Source: Hydnum rufescens UP504
Taxonomy: Eukaryota; Basidiomycota; Agaricomycetes; Cantharellales; Hydnaceae
Assembly (NCBI GenBank): GCA_014904985.1
Contig: MU128926.1
Coordinates: 372,110-436,109 of the forward strand
Reading direction: 5' to 3'
DNA: 64,000 bases
The notes beneath the pieces were generated by a model, which was not told where the DNA came from, did not search any database, and was given only the letters and a program-made list of their open reading frames with translations. Shown in pieces: positions 37,549 through 48,841 of the stretch (positions are counted from its first letter, which is position 1; each line of letters opens with the position of its first letter). The position numbers and the translations under genes were made by a program.

Positions 37549-38190
37549 CAGGACGGTCATGGACAGTCCTGGAGATGGTGGGAATGGATAGATAGGATGT
37601 ATACCCTCCTATCCACAATAGTAAGTGAGTGGCCAATCGTGGCCGTTCATGCTGGAAGGGAGGGGGCGGTGAAAGGGGAGATTTTGTGAGGACGGTGCTG
37701 GACGGTGGTGGAAATGGGTGGATTGATAGATATGATGTATAAGATGATATAGTTAATAGTAAGTGAGTGGCCAATGATGGCCATTCAGGCTAGAATGAAA
37801 GGGGGGGGCAATTGAGGGGGTGAATGTGGGTATTGGGTTGAGACGGTGCTGGACGGTGCTGGAGATGGGTGGAAGCTATAGATATGATGTATATGATGAT
37901 ATGGAGAATAGTAAGTGAGTGGCCAATGGTGGCTGTTGATGCTGGAAGGGAGGGGGCGGTGAAAGGGGGGATGTTGTTGAGACAGTGCTGGAGAGTGCTG
38001 GAGATGGGTGGAATTGATAGATATGATGTATAAGATGATATAGTTAATAGTAAGTGAGTGGGTGATTGTGGGTGTTGATGCTAGAATTGAGGGGGGGGGC
38101 TGAAGAAGGGATTTTGTTGAGACAGGACTGGATGGGGGTGTTGATGGGTGTGAGTGATAGATATGATGTGTAGAATGATATTGGGAAAGA
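37549..38190. repeat. Minisatellite, five ~140-bp units
   Basis: Direct repeats starting near 37549, 37687, 37838, 37977 and 38119. Shared words are GGACGGTGCTGGA, ATAGATATGATGTATA, GATGATAT, AATAGTAAGTGAGTGG and GGAAGGGAGGGGGCGGTGAA. The last unit is the most diverged. It lies just upstream of the Helitron helicase ORF, between that and the opposite-strand Rep fragment. Confidence 0.85.
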
Positions 38191-38242
38191 AAAATAGAGA
38201 GAAAAGTAGATGGTTGATGGGGGGGTCAGAGTGTAAGTTATG

Positions 38243-38271
38243 ATGTTATGATGTTATGATGTTATGATGTT
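38243..38271. repeat. Short ATGTT-type microsatellite
   Basis: Four tandem copies of the 8-mer ATGTTATG, directly after the minisatellite. Confidence 0.8.
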
Positions 38272-38789
38272 ATTGGGGCTTGAAGTGTTGAGTTGAGAGT
38301 ATAGGAAATGACCAAGTATGTGTACACGCAAGCCCTCTGAAGCCAATGACTCCTGGCAGGAATGGACAGCACACTGGGTTAAGAACCTAAGATGAGTTAG
38401 CTGAAAGGCATGTGTAGGGGTTTGAACAAGCAATGCTTCAAAATAGAAGAAGTGGGAGTTTAAACAACTAGACTATGGATGGGTTGATAGGAAATGAGGA
38501 AATTTGAGACTGTTGTAGTAGATACGGGGCGGGACGGGAGTCGGCAGGAGAACATGTGACATGGAAGATTAGAATTGTGGGGTGATATAGAAGGATATGT
38601 GGGGATATAAGGGGGGGGATATATAGAGTATGGTGGTATTAGGTTGAGGGGGGCTGGCCGGGACCCGTCAGGAGAGCATGTGACCTAGACTATAGAAGAG
38701 ACATGGAATAAGGAAATTAGATAAGGAGGGGAATAAGGGAATTAGGTAAGGAACTGAATATAGGAAATTAGATAAGCAGCCCGATCATC
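38272..38789. other. Non-coding spacer
   Basis: Purine-rich on the plus strand, with GGGG runs and repeated GAATAAGGAAATTAG words near 38700-38775. No coding region seen. Confidence 0.5.
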
Positions 38790-40573
38790 TTTGTTCCAGA
38801 TGAACCTGCTCTATCTCCTGCAGACCAACATCTTGTCAAAAAATTCTGGGACAAAGTTATGGAGGTTCAACAGGAGACATGCAATAAGTGTCATGAAAAA
38901 TGGCTCAATCTGGGGGTTGTTAATGGTCACTGCAAGGGGTGTTGTATCAAGGGTGACATGTTCACATCTTTGAACAGCATGGATCCTGGAGGGTTGCCTC
39001 CCACATGCCCTGACAGTATCCTTACACCAATGGAAGAATCCTCATTGCACCCATCCATGTCATGATGTCTGTTGTCAGCATTCATGGTGGGCAGACAAAA
39101 TATGCAGGCCACATCTGTAACTTCCACGCAACAATGCTCGCCTCTATGCAACTCTGCCTCTTCTTCCAGAAGAGTGTGACTTTGTTGTCTGCGTCACACT
39201 GCACATGACACTGTCCTCAATCAACCAGTACATGAAGACACTCATGTTCATCACCAGGTGGTCAGGGACTGGCTTCTCTTCTTCTGTGCCCATCACCCAT
39301 CATATGCCAATGTCACATTCAGCCAACAGAACCTTAATCAACTCCTCATGATGGCTCTGTACACCACCTCTTTTCCAGTTCAATTCCCAGAATGATGCCC
39401 CATTGTTCAGCCTGGACCACCAGGGGATGGGGAAACCAATGATGATGATCCTGGCATAATCACTCATTCATTCATACCCAATATCATGGCACCACAGACA
39501 GAACTTGAACAGCTTCGCAATGCAGCAAATGGAGATCTGTTGTCCTTCATATGCCATCTATTGGTCAGCACCATAAGTGAATGGGACAATGTCAAAATTG
39601 CAATTGGCACATTTCCCTCTCTTTTCCCCACTGGGTGTGCTGACTTTAATGAGGCCGTGACAAGAAAGTCACATTCTCACAATGGGTTGCCCATCTTCTT
39701 CGCTATGGAGATGGAAGATTTGCTAGGCATCCCGCTTTTGATACTGGGCCCTTAACACTCATTTATGAAATGAAGCCAAGAAGGACACAGCTTGGTACAT
39801 GTCAACACATCGTGAGGAAGCTGCATGGACTGTGGATGACCTTCGAGATATTGTGCAACATGGGAATGAGGAACAGTGAAGCAGGTAGCCAATCGAATTG
39901 CTAAGGCAGGAACAACCTACCAGGATCAAAGCCATTCTGGAACAAGAAACTTAGGGAGCTCCTTGCTTCAGTGCAACAATTAGGCTCACCTCATGTCTTC
40001 ATCACTGCATCAGCTGCAGATCTCCAATGGCCTGATCTGCATCAGCACATGCCATCCCATGCTGAAGATCTCAGCCAACATGCTGCATATCATACTAGAT
40101 GAGATGATTTGAATGAGAATCCTGCAATTGCAGCAGACTACTTCAAATGTGCTGGGAGTTATTCTTCAAGGAGGTCATCTCAGTCAAGTTCAATGTAAAG
40201 GATCACTGGTGGGCGGTATGTTTTATATTTCTAATAACAAATCTTCTAATGAGACTGATGTACTCTCCAGATATGAATGGCAATGGCATGGAAGCAGTCA
40301 TGTCCATGGTTCCTTTGGCTGAATGATGCCCCAAACCAGAGGATTTAGACCTTGAAGACACATGATAGTGTCCAGAGATTTATTGCATTTTGGGACCCCA
40401 TTGTTTCCACTTGGCATCCACACCTTCCTCAAGCCACCAGCACCCATTAATCCCTCTGCTCGACTTTGGAACACTCCTTACAGATTCTCAGCAGGAGCTT
40501 GCAGAACTGCTCAATTGCTTCATGACACACCAAATGCACCAGCTACTGTCTTCGCAAAAAAATCAACAGGAAC
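38790..40573 (+). pseudogene. Decayed Helitron Rep (HUH endonuclease) fragment
   Basis: Remains of the Helitron N-terminal and Rep region in several frames. Recognisable pieces in order: CNKCHEKWLNL with NGHCKGCC (zinc-binding region), a MDPGGLPP stretch, GGQTKYAGHICNF, IAIGTFPSLFPTGCADF, a segment reading HVNTSREAAWTVDDLRDI, NPAIAADYF, and YEWQWHGSSHVHGSFG, whose HVH is the HUH metal site. Several stops and frame changes interrupt it, so it cannot encode a working protein. It runs on plus, opposite to the helicase at 35.1-37.5 kb, so the two are separate insertions or an inversion. It ends at an assembly gap. Confidence 0.65.
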
Positions 40574-40598
40574 NNNNNNNNNNNNNNNNNNNNNNNNN
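40574..40598. other. Assembly gap (25 N)
   Basis: A run of 25 unknown bases. Its true length is unknown, and the Helitron fragment may be interrupted or joined artificially here. Confidence 0.99.
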
Positions 40599-40875
40599 GC
40601 CAGAATGTTAAAGGAAGACTCAAAAGGACGAGACCACTCAAGGTGTTTGATGGGAGTACCCGTATCCAAACAACCCAGGAACTCCAGGGAAGATCCAAGG
40701 CAGATAATACGAATGAAGACAGCACAATAACCCATGAGACAATAGCCCAGTTAGGCAGGTGGTTAACCCTAGGCCTGAGTAGATAGCATGATTTGTAATC
40801 AAATAAATTTTGGGTTTTGAAATTTAATGTTTGGCATGCTAACTAGGGAAGCCTAGGCAAGAAAGTCACTGGTCA

Positions 40876-41181
40876 GGAATTCCCAGGGATTCTCAGAAAT
40901 GCTAGCTGCTGTAATACTATGAACATGGCTTTCAGGTCAACAACTAGCGATGAAAGAAGAGCATGGTGATTACATAAAATATTATGTAATGTGTGGTTGT
41001 GCAAAGCACGACCAGGCATGTTTCAATACAGTGGTCGTGCTTTGCATAACTGGTATTCCCAGGGATTTCAAAATGCTAGCTGCTGTAATACCAGGCTTTC
41101 AGGTCAACAACTAGCGATGAAAGAAGAGCATGGTGATTACATAAAATATTATGTAATGTGTGGTCGTGCAAAGCACGACCA
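40876..41181. repeat. Tandem duplication, ~167-bp offset
   Basis: The segment at about 40876-41014 recurs at about 41051-41181. Shared words include ATTCCCAGGGATT, ATGCTAGCTGCTGTAATAC and GGTCAACAACTAGCGATGAA. Each copy ends in one of the hairpins of the next feature. Confidence 0.8.
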
Positions 41182-41477
41182 TTTAATATGTCTATTGGGT
41201 GATTGTGTAATATGTGGTCGTGCTTTGCACGACCATGTAATATTTCTATTGGGTGGTTTCATAATATGTAGTCGTGCAAAGCACGACCAGGCGTATTTTC
41301 AATACAGCATGGTCGTGCTTTGCATGACCATGTAAATGTCTATTGGGTAATTGCATAATATGTGGTCGTGCTTTGCACGACCATGTGATATTTCTGTTGA
41401 GTGATTGTGTAATGTGTGGTCGTGCTTTGCACGACCATGGAATATTTGAATTGAATCCGGTCGTGCTTTGCACGACC
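40995..41477. repeat. Array of nine GGTCGTGC hairpins
   Basis: Nine copies of a 19-base hairpin, GGTCGTGC + AAA or TTT + GCACGACC, at 40995, 41033, 41162, 41216, 41270, 41311, 41364, 41418 and 41459 (start positions). Copy 2 is damaged; copies 1, 5 and 6 each have one mismatch. From copy 3 on, spacing alternates between 41 and 53-54 bases. Linkers share TATTGGGT and GTAATATGT. Copies 1, 3 and 5 have the AAA loop; the rest have TTT, that is, the opposite orientation. Confidence 0.9.
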
Positions 41478-41519
41478 ACCCCATGCAAAGGGGGCCTTTA
41501 CAAAAGACCCTTTGTGTAG

Positions 41520-42140
41520 ATGTCCTCTCCAATATATTTCCACTCCCAGCTTTATTGCAGGTCATATAACTCTAGGGCGCAGGTCTCTCACTAGGGCGCA
41601 GGTCCTATATCTTACCAACCAGGGCACCCATAGACATCCAAGTGGTATCAAAATTATCCTACAGATCTCCTCTCCAATATAATTCCACTCCCATCTTCAT
41701 TCCAGCTCACATCACTATAACAACCACAGGGCGCAGGTCTCTTTCCACCCATATCTCCTCAACCAAGCTACTCCCACACTTCTTTTTGGGCTCAAAATCA
41801 CCACCCAGATCATACCTACAATTTGGTACCATTTATGTCCCTCTTGCGGCTCTTAAAGACCTAGGGCGCAACAGGGCGCAGGTCTTGTGACCCTGCAGGG
41901 CCTCAACCAGGGCAGCTAGAGCTTAGTGAGTACCACCATTAGAAAGCCTCAGATGTAGGCTACCCAGACACAGGTCAAAGTCCCTAGGGCGCAGTAAATA
42001 ACAGTGTTATTTATGCCCATAAGAGATTGGGTCACAAGCCGGGTCGAGTCACAAGCCGGGTCGGGTCACAAGCCAGGTCAGGTCACGGGGCACAAGCCAA
42101 GTCACAGGTCACCTGACACAAGTCAGGTTGCCCACCTCAA
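41520..42140. repeat. AGGGCGCAGGTC and GGGTCACAAGCC repeats
   Basis: The word AGGGCGCAGGTC (or its first half) occurs at about 41574, 41597, 41728, 41862, 41873 and 41986. A longer unit beginning CTCTCCAATATA and ending in that word is present twice (about 41523 and 41668). From 42028 to 42120 a short GGGTCACAAGCCGGGTC unit is repeated and degenerates. Confidence 0.8.
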
Positions 42141-42189
42141 AAATATGCAGGTTGGGTTGCTGCGGTCATCTTGAATTCATTACGTAATC

Positions 42190-43035
42190 CTCTATATATC
42201 CCTGCTTATGTAATTCCCTATATTAGGTCCTTTATACTCTATTTATTATCTAATTTCCTATATCACATTGCTTAATCTAACACTTTATATATCCTCACTT
42301 AGGTAATGGTCTATTTTCCTCCTTATGTCATCTTTCTTATGTCATCACTTATATCATTTCCTTAGAGGGTGGCTTATGCCATTGGCTATATTCCATTCCT
42401 TATCTAATCCTGTATATTCCATTCCTTATCTAATCCTCTATATATGGTTGCTTATCTCATCTTCTATATTCGCCTTATGTACTGTCCTCTACAGGGTTGT
42501 TTACCTAATTGCTTTATTGGGCTTGCTTATGTAATTGCCTTATTGGGCTTGCTTACTTGATTTCCTTATTGGGGCTGCTTATGTAATTTCCTTATTGGGC
42601 TTGCTTACTTGATTTCCTTATTGGGGCTGCTTATGTAATTTCCTTATTGGGCTTGCTTACTTGATTTCCTTATTGGGGCTGCTTATGTGATTTCCTTATT
42701 GGGGCTGCTTATGTGATTTCCTTATTGGGGCTGCTTATGCGATTTCCTTATTGGGGCTGCTTATGTGATTTCCTTATTGGGGCTGCTTATGTAATTTCCT
42801 TATTGGGCTTGCTTATGTAATTGCCTTATTGGGCTTGCTTACTTGATTTCCTTATTGGGCTTGCTTACCTAATTTCCTTATTGACTGCTTACTAATTTCC
42901 TTATTGGACTGCTTACCTAATTTCCTTATTGGGCTGCTTACCTAATTTCCTTATTGGGCTGCTTACCTAATTTCCTTATTGGGCTTCCTTACTTAATTCC
43001 CTTATTGGGCTTTCTTACCTAATTTCCTTATAGAA
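42190..43035. repeat. Minisatellite of ~26-bp CTTATTGGG units
   Basis: About 20 units of the form GCTTACTTGATTTCCTTATT + GGG, with variants TTATGTAATTTC and TTACCTAATTTC, clearest from 42510 to 43035. Blocks of identical variants sit together, which points to recent local amplification. The left part (42190-42510) is degenerate. Confidence 0.85.
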
Positions 43036-43180
43036 GGGGTTGATGTCATCAAATGGGTCATCAAATGAGTCATATCCAGCCTGATCTGCATTAGAGTCAT
43101 TATTTGTTGCAGGAGGGACTGGAATATCCTGGGGCTGTTGATGTTGTTGCTGATATCGTGCATCTCCTTGACAACAGTTC

Positions 43181-43770
43181 TCACAACGATTTGCGTAAGA
43201 CACCATTCCTGTTCAGAGTAAAGGCTGTGATTCGGCATGTGTGTCCATGTGAGCAATGCTTCATCATTGGTGCAGGTGGAAGGGGATTGGGTGGCTCAGG
43301 GTGTAGTGGTGGTAGTGGTGGCTGATCAGGTGTTATATGGAATGGATTTGAAGGATGTGGATGTCCAATGTTTGTATTCATGCCTCCAAATGATAGCTGC
43401 TGCATGAGTGGTTGAATCTCATCCATGGTATCATCACTCCCAGAGTCATTTGGGGAAGGTGCAAGGAGAGATCTGGACATATTGTTTCCTTGGTGGGTGG
43501 GTGATTGTGGGGGTGCATAATTGGGCCGAATTCGTTGAGAGGTACGTTGATCAGCAGCTGGGGTGTGTGTCATTTGGGCAATGTGGGAGCGTGAACCAAG
43601 GATTTGTTGAGGAGGTGTTACTGGAGGAATAGGATATGCTGCAAAGGATAAATAAATTATTATAGATTTACAGCACTTTACTCTATAGGACCACATACCT
43701 GCAGGTGGTGTTCCATGATTTTGAATCTGTTGTTGCCTAGGTGCCTCAGATGGGTCAGGTTGAGTATCTA
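43181..43770 (-). CDS. Pro-rich hypothetical fragment
   Basis: Not recognised. Two open pieces join across a good intron (GTATGTGG to TTTGCAG) as NHGTPPA then YPIPPVTPPQQILGSRSHIA. The rest is rich in Pro, Ser and His (NTNIGHPHPSNPFHI, PPLPPLHPEPPNPLPPA). No start is visible upstream, and the 3' side enters the minisatellite. It may be part of a transposon ORF. Confidence 0.3.
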
Positions 43771-45161
43771 ATCTCAGGCAAATTCATTCCAGAATTAATT
43801 CAATATTTAGAACTCAAACTGGGAAAAGTAACCCACCTGAAGTTTGACCCAACCTTGATGGGCCAGCACCAAGAGTCTGACTCAATAAGTTGGCAGTGGC
43901 AAGTTGCTCACGGTGCCATTCATTCCGTCTGTCTTGTTTAGCCCCCCCCCAGATCTGCATCATGAGGCATACTGGAAGGCTATCCCTTCACAACCTGGCC
44001 ACCCCATCCCGTGCAACTAATGAGTGCAATTTGTCTCCCAATTTGGTCTTGATCCCGCTTTAGAAGCTGTCTCACAACTCCACGATCCCTTTGTCCAAAA
44101 GCAGTCTGAAGTAGAGAACAGGCGCAAGACAACTGCAGTTGTGGAGTACAGTAGCTATCTTTAAGGACAAAACCTCTAAGCAATCTCCCTGCTGGTCACA
44201 GAACCAGAGAGGTGCAAATTCAACCACCAGACTGATCAGAAGACCACCTTGGCAGGGCAGTTCAACTGGGATGGGGAGTGCACTTCAGATTCTATAGCCT
44301 TATTTTATCTAACTTCTTGTGCCTTCACACTTAGTTCACTGCCAGGAATGCAAGGGTGGGCACCACTCAGAAGAAAGCACTGCCAGAGAGTCAGAAAGAC
44401 TTAGCCTCATGTCAGCCTCATGTTTTCCAGCATTTTCCAGCCTTGATTCAAGTTGCACACCAAGAACCCTCCAGATCCTATTTATTGTGGGGCCAGAGGC
44501 TCCAAGGACAGATTAGATGTATATATATATTGGACTGACACAGTTTACATCAGTTTACATGGCTACTTCTATCAATATTGAGTCTTCTGAGCCAATTTGG
44601 CTCCGAAGAAGCCAGTTTGGTTCCAAGGAAGCAAATATGCCAGTTCCCATGGGGTGGCCATTTTTCTCATGGGGGCCCATGGAAGCAAATTGCTCAAAAG
44701 CACTATTACAAATAAGTTCCCACGGGGTGACCATTTTTCCCATGGGGTGACCATGTTTGGTCTGAGGGACTTTGTGCTATAAACAAAAAGTGGAAGTGTA
44801 AATAAGACCTCGCAAGCTCGGTCAATCATTTCTTGATGAGCCACCTTCAATCTGTCATTAACAAAAAAGGTGTTGATGGGCTTGATTATGTGCATATGCC
44901 ATGGGATCCCTCTTTGGTTTACAGCCCAGGGTGTTTGGAGAACTGCAGAAACAGCCTTCTGTTGTGCCCATCCACCTCACGACCCACCTATTCTTGGACT
45001 TTTAGACCCACTGCAATCAGTGTTGGAGGGCAGCTGGATATGGTATAACAACCCGATGACTTCGTCAGTGTTGATCACCCATTTCGTTTATTGTTTCCGC
45101 CTACTATTCTTGATACCCAGCATTGCCGATTACTTATATATTAGTACATGAGCATTCCATG
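43771..45161. other. Repeat-island spacer
   Basis: No gene recognised. At 44640-44760 the word CCCATGGGG and its near-palindromes recur several times (TGGGGTGGCCATTTTTC, then GGGGTGACCATTTTTCC), a small local repeat. A TATATATATAT run lies at about 44519. Confidence 0.4.
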
Positions 45162-48100
45162 CTCCCTCAGTTCTTTTACTGTACTCATCATAAGTATATG
45201 AAAGTGTCATGTAATGGCCAGCATTTTTAGTGGTATCTTCTGAGAAATAACATCACAATCTGAAGGGGCTTTCATAGCTCCCAAATTTGTCACAAGCAAA
45301 AATTTGGCTGTTGGGGGGGGGGGGGTGAAAATATGTGCTCTACAGGCCTCTTGGGTGTGAAAAGTGTAGCAAACAGTGAATTTTATTGGTATGGACAAGG
45401 GCATGGGTGAAAAACCAAAGTGTGATGTAAATAAACTGAGAGCCCTAATCTTCAATAATGAACACCCAGCCTGCTGCCCCTCGAGGAACTCAAATATCTG
45501 GTGTCTGGTTGCAGCTTGACCAAGGTCGAGTAGTAGTATCACCTTCTGCTGAACCATAATAGGCCCATAAGTTGCATTTTTCTCGAAGCTCTGATCAAAC
45601 TCACCGTAACCACCGCTGTCTGTGGCCTCAGGGTCTGTTTCACCATCAGCATCATTGTTGGTGAGATCTTCTTCATCAAATTTGCTTATAATTTGGTAGC
45701 CATCACTGTCAGGCTTGTTACTTGTGAATGTGTTACCGTGGAGGTTAAATTCCCCCACCCCACTCAGCTGACCGAGCTGAGGCTCAATGTATAGCTGTGC
45801 AAGACTTTGAGGAGAGAGAGCCATGTCATCATCAAGATCAACACTGGTGCTATCAGGATTATCAAGAACAGGATCCAAGGGAGGAGTGACCTGCAAAGCA
45901 AATCTGGGGTCTTCATCAAAGCACTCAGCCACTGTCAATACCATCTTGGGACTGGTCAAGCACTCATACAACAAATTCCAATTCTTGACTGAACACAATC
46001 TCCAGGCCTATAGTGTGAATGAGGGGGTGATCTCATGCAGAAAGTGCCACTAATGAACACAACTCACCGATTTCACCAGGTCTGGATTGCACCTAAGCCA
46101 TTTGAATGCCTCTGTTACCCATATCACTGTGGCATTCCACAATTTATCGACATTTCTGGGAATCTGAATGTGACTTGGAGCCACCCCACTGGAAACTTCT
46201 TCCTCGATATGGGTGGCAAGGAATTCAAGGCATTGGCATCAGATAAAATGCTTGATGATGCACTGCAAGCCTATGTTGGCAGGCTGAAGTTTTCCAGTGC
46301 CTAATATTTGTGAAAGCAGTCAATCTAAGAATGGAATGAAGGGGAATGGTTGTGTACACCCAGCAGGGACAAAGGTGACTTTAATGTATGGATACTTTTG
46401 TTTCATCCATCCCATAAACATGTCCGATCGATGGATGGACCATGCATCAATAAACAATATTGCCTTCTGGCAAGAAGAAAGGAAGAGTTTCTGTTTGATA
46501 TCTTGAATGTAGGGCACTAAGACTTTCTCCACCCACTATGAAAAAGGTATGAGGCAAGCCATGAATTCAAAAGAAGAATGTACTGCCTGCATGGCTCCAA
46601 TGGAGCTCCAATGAGTCAGACCTCCTGGAGTCCACAGAATTCCCATTGACTCCCCCTCAACACGATGCTTCACCAATGGAAGAACTGACACTGTCTTCCC
46701 CTTATGTAGAGACTGGAATGGGAGCATGTCCCCCACAGTAGATGATGCTACCATAAGGGTAAATTGGTGCTTCTCCTCCTTAGCCATTGTCACAATCTGC
46801 TTTGCTCCAGTCAGGGCCCATGATTTATTCCCTGCAGGAATTAGGCACACCCCAGTTTGGTCAGCATTAATTATGAGCTTGGGAGGAACACTAAACATTT
46901 TGATATAGTGTGAAAGGCACATGACTTGGTCTTCGCACTGCATCTCCCAATCATCAGGTAGTTTATGGGCTGCCTGAGTGGAAGTATGCATGGACCAATG
47001 AAGATTGTTATGTAAAAGCGATGAATGTATGGATTGGAACACTTGAATCTCCCATCCACAAGAAGATGTGGGGCTTGTGACTTAATGGTGCCGATAATGC
47101 AGGATTTGATGAGGATGTGAGAAATAGGGAGTCCAGCATCACAGAACTCCTGGAGACACCAACAGATTATCTTGACTATATTAGGATGATTGGCCTGGAA
47201 AAAATTCTTGTCAAATATTGAACAATCCAGAGACCCCTCAAAGCACACCAGAAAATGAGGTTGGCCTTGCCATTTCTTCAGAGCAGCCTTAGAACATGCT
47301 TGTTCAACTGCCACAAGGGTTTTTTTGGACCACTCCCCTTCTCCTCGTTTCCATTGTCCCTCGCTGCAGCCCTTCATCCAGTTGCAGAGTGTAGAAGCAT
47401 ACAGAGTCTGAAACTCTTCACCACCACAGCCCTTGCAAAGGAGTTTCACAGCAGCAGTCAACCGCCACTTGGAGTGAATGACTGCCTCAGAGATGGCACT
47501 CCACTGCACCAGGTGAAACCAATCTATGTGGTGACTTCGGACACATGGCTGTTCTGGTTGATTGTGTCTGCCCTTGATAGGTGAGAGCTGTCTCTTTGCA
47601 TGTTGAATCTTTAGTTGAGGCACTCCATGCTTTGGATTTGTTATTAAAAATCAGCATATGATCATTGGTGTACTTACTGCTTTAATAATCTTCCCAGATG
47701 AATCCCTAAAGCCTAATGAGATTTGAAGGGCTTTTTGTCTTTCACAAGACCTGCATTGACATTGACAGTTCTGTACACACTGGATTTCAAAGAATCGTTC
47801 TTTTTCCTGGTCGTCTCTCCAGAAATCAATAACAAGTGTATGTGGATAGCATTGAACTCTAGAGCCTTTTTTTCATCATACTCTTCCTTTGATATGTGCT
47901 GAACAAATGAATCCATAGGCCCCTTGAAGCCATCATCATTTAATGTGCCAGAATTAGTCATATTTGGGTGAATTGCAGTGTTAAGAAGCAAGTAATAAGT
48001 GTAGCATAGCAATATGGAGCTTTCTGAAGGCTGTTGTTACCTCAAAAATTTTCAGTGTCACATGTCACAGAGGGAGCCATAGTATTGTTAGCTACAAAGA

Positions 48101-48166
48101 GTGTCACATAACACAAAAATTCCATTCATATACTTATGATGAGTACAGTATCAGAGACTGAGGTTA
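45162..48166 (-). mobile_element. DNA transposon with 26-bp terminal inverted repeats
   Basis: Identical 26-base inverted sequences at 45177-45202 and 48125-48150 (TTCATATACTTATGATGAGT then ACAGTA on plus at the right end). Similarity continues outward as ACTGAGG for about 15 bases. The transposase pseudogene fills the interior. Exact ends and target duplication were not resolved. Confidence 0.65.
45207..48012 (-). pseudogene. DDE transposase pseudogene with introns
   Basis: DDE-superfamily endonuclease of the type common in Agaricomycete genomes. In order: PMDSFVQHISKEEYDEKKAL; ERQKALQISLGFRDSSGKII; a helix-turn-helix region (WSAISEAVIHSKWRLTAAVK); NPYIHRF; AAHKLPDDWEMQ; LIINADQTGVCLIPAGNKSW (first Asp); AMQA, intron, WVEKVLVPYI; ILFIDAWSIHRSDMFMGWMK (second Asp); FVPAGC, intron, TGKLQPANIGLQ; then DLVKS, intron, AWRLCSVKNWNLLYECLTSP. 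Three GT-AG introns remove stops cleanly. Two defects remain: a one-base frameshift near 47025 after NPYIHRF and an in-frame TGA near 46260 (after IIKHFI). A further frame change is likely near 47800. Recently active, now inactive. Confidence 0.7.
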
Positions 48167-48841
48167 GCCCTTTTTCTATTCTCTCTTCAATAGTATAGTA
48201 CCTTACCCAAACCCACTGTAGTTCCATCATTCTAGGTACTTTATCCAAATATCAGTTCTTTTATCAGAGACTGAGTTCCATCATTCTAGTATATATATGA
48301 GTACTCCGCCAACAATCAGGTACATACCCCTCCCCAATTCATCTCCAATCAGATCTCCTGAACTTTCATGCATAGCCCTTCCCTTGCTTGCAATTGAATA
48401 ACTCTCTTGATGATCGTACCCAAGAAGACAGCCCTGGTCTTTCATTGTATTCATCACGAAATCCCTGCCCAAGATGGAAGACACTGGTCTCAATGTTGAT
48501 GTCTCCATAGTCATTGAAGATTGTCCATTTCTGTGTCTCATGGTTGATGTGCTGCGCATCATTCCCTTGTATCCAGTTGACATCATCCTTGCATCCAGAT
48601 CATCATTGGACTCCTAGTTTGATGCCATACTGATGCAGCCTTGAGCTGGGGGTCACATGACTGCATTGGGGATGAGGTTGCACATACTCTATATCTTGGT
48701 TGTCTGGTGAGCATAGTGTTTGTTGGAATGGGTGACTCATTCCTTAGTCAGCACATCTCTGAATCTAGGTGCCTCCACCGATTCTTCAGCAGTCTTATCC
48801 TTGGTGCCCACTACAGTATTTTCTGACCACAAAGAAATATT
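48167..48841. other. Repeat-island spacer
   Basis: The phrase TCAGAGACTGAG from the transposon edge recurs at about 48264, and TTCCATCATTCTAG occurs twice (48227, 48280). A Met/Ser-rich open frame on minus (48281-48586) has no recognised product. Confidence 0.4.

Noticed and set aside
40995..41477. CRISPR-like array
   Set aside because: The repeats are palindromic with repeated, not unique, linkers, the orientation alternates, and the genome is eukaryotic with no cas genes.
46535..46560. Nonsense codon in the transposase before WVEKVLVPYI
   Set aside because: It lies inside a GTACAT to TCATAG intron in phase; only the TGA near 46260 and the shift near 47025 remain as defects.
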